Shown here: in pieces, positions 13,962 to 17,346 of the stretch | How the letters are laid out: each line of letters opens with the position of its first letter | How positions within the stretch are numbered: position 1 is the first letter of the stretch | Assembly: GCA_025352865.1 (NCBI GenBank) | Contig: JANXSB010000352.1 | Span: forward strand, 1-17,346 | DNA from: Chthoniobacter sp. | GTDB lineage: Bacteria; Verrucomicrobiota; Verrucomicrobiia; Chthoniobacterales; Chthoniobacteraceae | Length of the DNA stretch: 17,346 bases | Direction of reading: 5' to 3' | The notes under the pieces: model-generated | Seen by the model: the letters and a program-made list of their open reading frames with translations, nothing else | What the model was told of the DNA's origin: nothing | Databases searched by the model: none | Translations under genes and position numbers: made by a program

Positions 13962-16900
13962 TCAGCGCGACCGCGCAACGCGACGGCGGGCCATGAAGCC
14001 GAGCGCGCCGACTATCAGCAGGCCGAGCGAACCGGGCTCCGGCACCGAGCCAACTCCATGACCGCCAAACGAAGCCAGCAGCTTCGGCGGTTCGGGGGCG
14101 AAAGGCAGCCCGTCGCCGAAAGTAACTTCCACCCCATCGGCGATGTTCAGTGCGCCCAGTGTCTGGCTGACGTTGATCTGTGTCGTGGCATTGGCATTGA
14201 GCGTGGAGGTGCCTGTGCCAAGGGCGCTGTCGAGCGTGGTGACTCCGCCGTTGGCGTTCAGGATCGCGTAGGTCTGCGTGCCTTTGAGATCGAGGGTGCC
14301 ATTGCCGATATGGGTCAGCGCCACGCCCGCGCCACCGGTCACGGTGCTGCCGGCGGCGAGGGTGACGGTGTTACCATTGGTGTCGATCTTACCGCCGCCA
14401 GCCCCGAGGGTGATGGTGCGGCTCGTCGTCACATTCGCCGCCGCCTGCAGGATGGCGTTGTTATTGATCGTCACCCCGCCGGCCACATTGCCCAGCGCCG
14501 CGTTGGCATTGACGTTGAGCGTGCCGGTGTTGATGACGGTGCCGCCGGCATAGGTATTCGCGGCGGTGAGGGCCAGCGTGCCGTTGCCGTTCTTGGTCAG
14601 TGCGCCAGCGCCGTCGAAGGAGTTATTCGCCGTCGCGGTGAAGCCGTTGGAATCGAACTTCAGACCACCCGCCTGGATTTCGCTCATCGCCGGGGTGTAG
14701 CTGTTAAAGAAGTCGCCCTGGTTCTGCCTGGCCTTCACCGTGCCCCCGTTGAAATTCACGCTCGCCGTCCCGCCGGAGTAGAAAAATGCAGCCGCCTGGA
14801 TGGTACCGCCATCGAACTGCACGTTACCGGTCGTCCCGGCGTCGGCGGCGACGATGAAGTTTCTGCCGATGGTCATGGTGCCCGCGCTCATCTGGAAGTT
14901 GCCCACGGCACTGTCTCGGACACCGATATAGGTATCGACACCTACATTGATAGCCCCGCCCGTGATGGCCAGATTGCCGACGGCATTGTTCTGCCAGCCG
15001 ACGGTCAGATCGCCGACGGCCGTCAGCGTTCCCCCGCTCTTCGTCACGGTTCCATTGGAACTGCCGACGGTGCCAATGCGGACATTCGCCGCCGTGACCG
15101 TGCCATTCGATTGGGTCAGAACTCCGGTCCCGCTATTGAGGCCGACATAAAGCTCATTGTCCGCCGTGACCGTGCTGCCGGCACCGGAGAGGTTATAGGT
15201 GCCCATGGCGGTGGACTCCTGCCCGATGCGGACATCGCGATGACTGACCACCGACCCGGCAGTATGATTGACCACACCCGTGGTCCCGCCACCGCCAATC
15301 GCGACATAGAAATGGTCGGTATTGGTGGTGATCGTGCCGCCCGTGAGATTGAGGATTCCATGACCGCCATCGTGGCCGACGGTCATCCATGCGTTCGTTG
15401 TCACCGAGCCCGCCTGCATGTTCATCGTGCCATTGCCGCCATTGCGGCCGAGGCTGAAGACACCCGCGGTCACCGTGCCGCCATTGACCCCAAAGACACC
15501 ATTGGCCGAGCCATTGGCACCCACGCGGATTTCTTGGGAGGAAGTAAGCGTGCCGCCGTTATCGACATGCACCTCGCCGGTGCTGGTGCTGTCCCAACCA
15601 ACGATGATGGGTGAAGCTTGGAAGTCGCCGTTATTCGGCGTGTGGCTGAAAAGCGAGCCCGCTCCGGTGATGTTCAGGTAGCCGGCGGAGCCATTGACTC
15701 CCATGTAAACCGTCGCGTCGGTCGTGTCCGTGAATTTGCCACCTGTGCTGATATTCATCGTGCCGGTGGAACCCACTCCACGACCTAGGTCGATCTCGCG
15801 GTTGTTACCGCCGGTTTCCTCGATCCAGCCGCCGTGGCTGATGTTCACAATGCCGGTGCCGGACTGCGCGCCGTCATTGGGATCACCGCCGAGGATGAAG
15901 CGACCGCTTGTATGGGTCAGCTTCGAGCCGCTGCCATCAACATTGATGACCCCGGTCGCCGTGGGTCCGCCGTCGCGCCCTAGGACGATCCACCAGTTCT
16001 GGTTCATCTGACCGCCATTGAGGATGTTCACTACGCCGGTGGAGCCGGTGTGGTAGCCGACCATAAAGTCCTGGCTCGTCCCATCGAGAACCGCGGTGGG
16101 TCCATCCACATTGACGGTCCCCGTACCGCCGTAACGGCCGATCTCGGTCCGGCCCTCGATGTTCAGGGTGCCGTTGTTGACATTCACCAAGCCATTCCCA
16201 TTCGGGTTGGTGCCCACATAGAAGCCATTGGATGACACCGTTCCTCCATTGATAATCACCGTGCCAGTTCCGTTGCCATTGCCCACGTCCAGCGCCCCGG
16301 TGCCGGTGGTGGTTCCAGAAAACTGCGTGAACCTTCCGACGGAGCCGACGGAGCCATGACCGACGTTGATCCCTCCGGTATTTATCGTGCCGCCGCTGTT
16401 GGTGAACCGCCCATCGGCACCATTCCGCCCGATCATCAAGGTGCCCGAGTTGATCGTCCCGCCGGTCATTACCGCCACTCCGGTGGTCTGGCGCGAATGC
16501 CCGTTGTCGTCGACGCCGACGTAAAATTCATTCGCTACCGTGATCGCGCCGCCCGACATATTGAGGTGTCCGTCGCCTCCTTCATGACCAAAGCCGATCC
16601 AATTGCCACCATTGATCGTGCCGCCGCTCAGGTTGACCGTTCCCACAGCCGGATTCACGCCGGCGTTGCCATGTCCCACGCGGATGAAATTGGTCGTGGA
16701 AACCGCCGCGGTGCCACTGACACTCAGCGTGCCGTGACTGGCGAAGTTGGCATTAAACCCGTTCTCATTTTCCACACCACCAACATTGAATTCGTCGGCG
16801 CCGGTGTGCGTGAATGTGGAAGTATCCGACAGACTCAGCAAACCCGTGCCGAACCTGCCGACATACACTCGCCCGCCGCTTACGTTGAACGCCGAGGCCC

Positions 16901-17346
16901 CAATCATCCTGACCGTTCCATTGCTATTGCCGCCATCAACCCCGAGGATGGTCCACCCACCCGTGGCGTTGAAAGTGCCGCCGTTCATGTTGATGACGCC
17001 GATGCCGTTGTGGCCGATCCGGGGATCGACGCCGGCATTGAGCACGCCGCCTGAATTGATGTTGATGATGCCGGACGTGTTGGCGTTGTCGCGACCCACG
17101 CTCAATTCGTGACCCACATTGGTCACGACCGCGTTGTTTGAAATAGTGAGCGTGCCCTGGCCCGAGCCGTTCCAGCCATCGATCAGGCCGTTGGTATGGA
17201 GCGTAGAGCCCGTGCCATCCACCGTCACATGGCTTACGCTGTTATCATTCTCGCCCAAAGTGAACCATCCGGCATTGGTGTTGATAGAGCCCCCGGCGGT
17301 GATGTTGACCGTGCCATTGCCGCCGCCGTTGCCCGTGCGGAAGAAG
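13962..17346 (-). CDS. Giant repeat-rich beta-helix protein with PATR repeat and PEP-CTERM anchor (N-terminus outside window)
   Basis: The frame is open from the window edge to TGA at 13962-13964, giving at least 1127 residues; the apparent TTG start at 17258 is internal, because the repeats continue upstream. Roughly 33 degenerate rungs of 22-35 residues follow the pattern (hydrophobic)-x-VG-x(N/H/R)-x-G-x-GTVN(hydrophobic)-x-GGT(hydrophobic)-T, typical of a right-handed beta-helix. A passenger-associated (PATR) strand repeat comes next (GALTKNGNGTLALTAANTYAGGTVINTGTLNVN). The C-terminus is a classical PEP-CTERM signal: VPEPGS, hydrophobic GLLIVGALGFM, then an ARRRVARSR tail, expected to be processed by an exosortase and to leave the protein outside the cell (family knowledge). 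Length, Asn/Gly/Thr richness and lack of catalytic motifs suggest an adhesin or matrix protein. The exosortase gene is not in the window. Confidence 0.9.
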   Translation of the reverse strand, partial: FFRTGNGGGNGTVNITAGGSINTNAGWFTLGENDNSVSHVTVDGTGSTLHTNGLIDGWNGSGQGTLTISNNAVVTNVGHELSVGRDNANTSGIININSGGVLNAGVDPRIGHNGIGVINMNGGTFNATGGWTILGVDGGNSNGTVRMIGASAFNVSGGRVYVGRFGTGLLSLSDTSTFTHTGADEFNVGGVENENGFNANFASHGTLSVSGTAAVSTTNFIRVGHGNAGVNPAVGTVNLSGGTINGGNWIGFGHEGGDGHLNMSGGAITVANEFYVGVDDNGHSRQTTGVAVMTGGTINSGTLMIGRNGADGRFTNSGGTINTGGINVGHGSVGSVGRFTQFSGTTTGTGALDVGNGNGTGTVIINGGTVSSNGFYVGTNPNGNGLVNVNNGTLNIEGRTEIGRYGGTGTVNVDGPTAVLDGTSQDFMVGYHTGSTGVVNILNGGQMNQNWWIVLGRDGGPTATGVINVDGSGSKLTHTSGRFILGGDPNDGAQSGTGIVNISHGGWIEETGGNNREIDLGRGVGSTGTMNISTGGKFTDTTDATVYMGVNGSAGYLNITGAGSLFSHTPNNGDFQASPIIVGWDSTSTGEVHVDNGGTLTSSQEIRVGANGSANGVFGVNGGTVTAGVFSLGRNGGNGTMNMQAGSVTTNAWMTVGHDGGHGILNLTGGTITTNTDHFYVAIGGGGTTGVVNHTAGSVVSHRDVRIGQESTAMGTYNLSGAGSTVTADNELYVGLNSGTGVLTQSNGTVTAANVRIGTVGSSNGTVTKSGGTLTAVGDLTVGWQNNAVGNLAITGGAINVGVDTYIGVRDSAVGNFQMSAGTMTIGRNFIVAADAGTTGNVQFDGGTIQAAAFFYSGGTASVNFNGGTVKARQNQGDFFNSYTPAMSEIQAGGLKFDSNGFTATANNSFDGAGALTKNGNGTLALTAANTYAGGTVINTGTLNVNANAALGNVAGGVTINNNAILQAAANVTTSRTITLGAGGGKIDTNGNTVTLAAGSTVTGGAGVALTHIGNGTLDLKGTQTYAILNANGGVTTLDSALGTGTSTLNANATTQINVSQTLGALNIADGVEVTFGDGLPFAPEPPKLLASFGGHGVGSVPEPGSLGLLIVGALGFMARRRVARSR

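Noticed and set aside
14058..15614. Plus-strand frame opposite the PEP-CTERM protein (518 codons)
   Set aside because: It is an antisense reading of a repetitive gene; the apparent repeats arise from the beta-helix codons.
14000..17346. Regularly spaced short repeats suggesting a CRISPR or DNA tandem array
   Set aside because: The repeats are degenerate at DNA level and keep the protein frame. They are beta-helix rungs with variable length, not identical repeats with spacers.

Overview
The window looks like a piece of a high-GC chromosome from the Verrucomicrobiota (or a close Planctomycetota-group relative). The clues are a PSCyt1/DUF1587/DUF1595/DUF1592/DUF1588/DUF1585 surface cytochrome, a very long PEP-CTERM-anchored beta-helix protein, a vWA protein with a glutamine-amidotransferase-like region, many genes without a clear Shine-Dalgarno site, and palindromic interspersed repeats. 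Taxonomy is inferred from gene families only.

Region 1 (1-4789, plus strand): the C-terminus of an upstream gene, an HtrA/Deg-type serine protease, and a membrane-anchored vWA protein. They are joined by ATGA start/stop overlaps and so look like one operon. Behind them lie the remains of a tandem paralogue of the vWA gene, broken by two out-of-frame deletions and a stop codon, then an unidentified gene remnant. A large imperfect inverted repeat (97-291) sits inside the 5' end of the protease gene and is read through in frame. A second, different hairpin repeat (4094-4143) lies between the vWA gene and its pseudogene copy.

Region 2 (4814-6261, minus strand): a protealysin-type M4 metalloprotease followed by its probable inhibitor, an emfourin-like protein. 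A strong intrinsic terminator lies between them, and its U-tract ends five bases before the inhibitor's start codon.

Region 3 (6420-10616, plus strand): one exported c-type cytochrome of the DUF1592 group, about 1400 residues long, with a central region of nearly 800 residues. No DUF1552 partner follows it.

Region 4 (10617-17346, minus strand): in transcription order, a PEP-CTERM protein of at least 1127 residues (its N-terminus lies beyond the window), a GT39-like membrane glycosyltransferase and a PIG-L-family deacetylase. A 324-bp stretch without a recognised gene separates the first two. Shared orientation and family knowledge hint at surface-glycan or exported-protein modification, but this is an inference. 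No tRNA, rRNA, CRISPR array, transposase or phage gene was seen. The most unusual points are the in-frame repeat in the protease gene, the terminator between protease and inhibitor, and the collapsed tandem paralogue.
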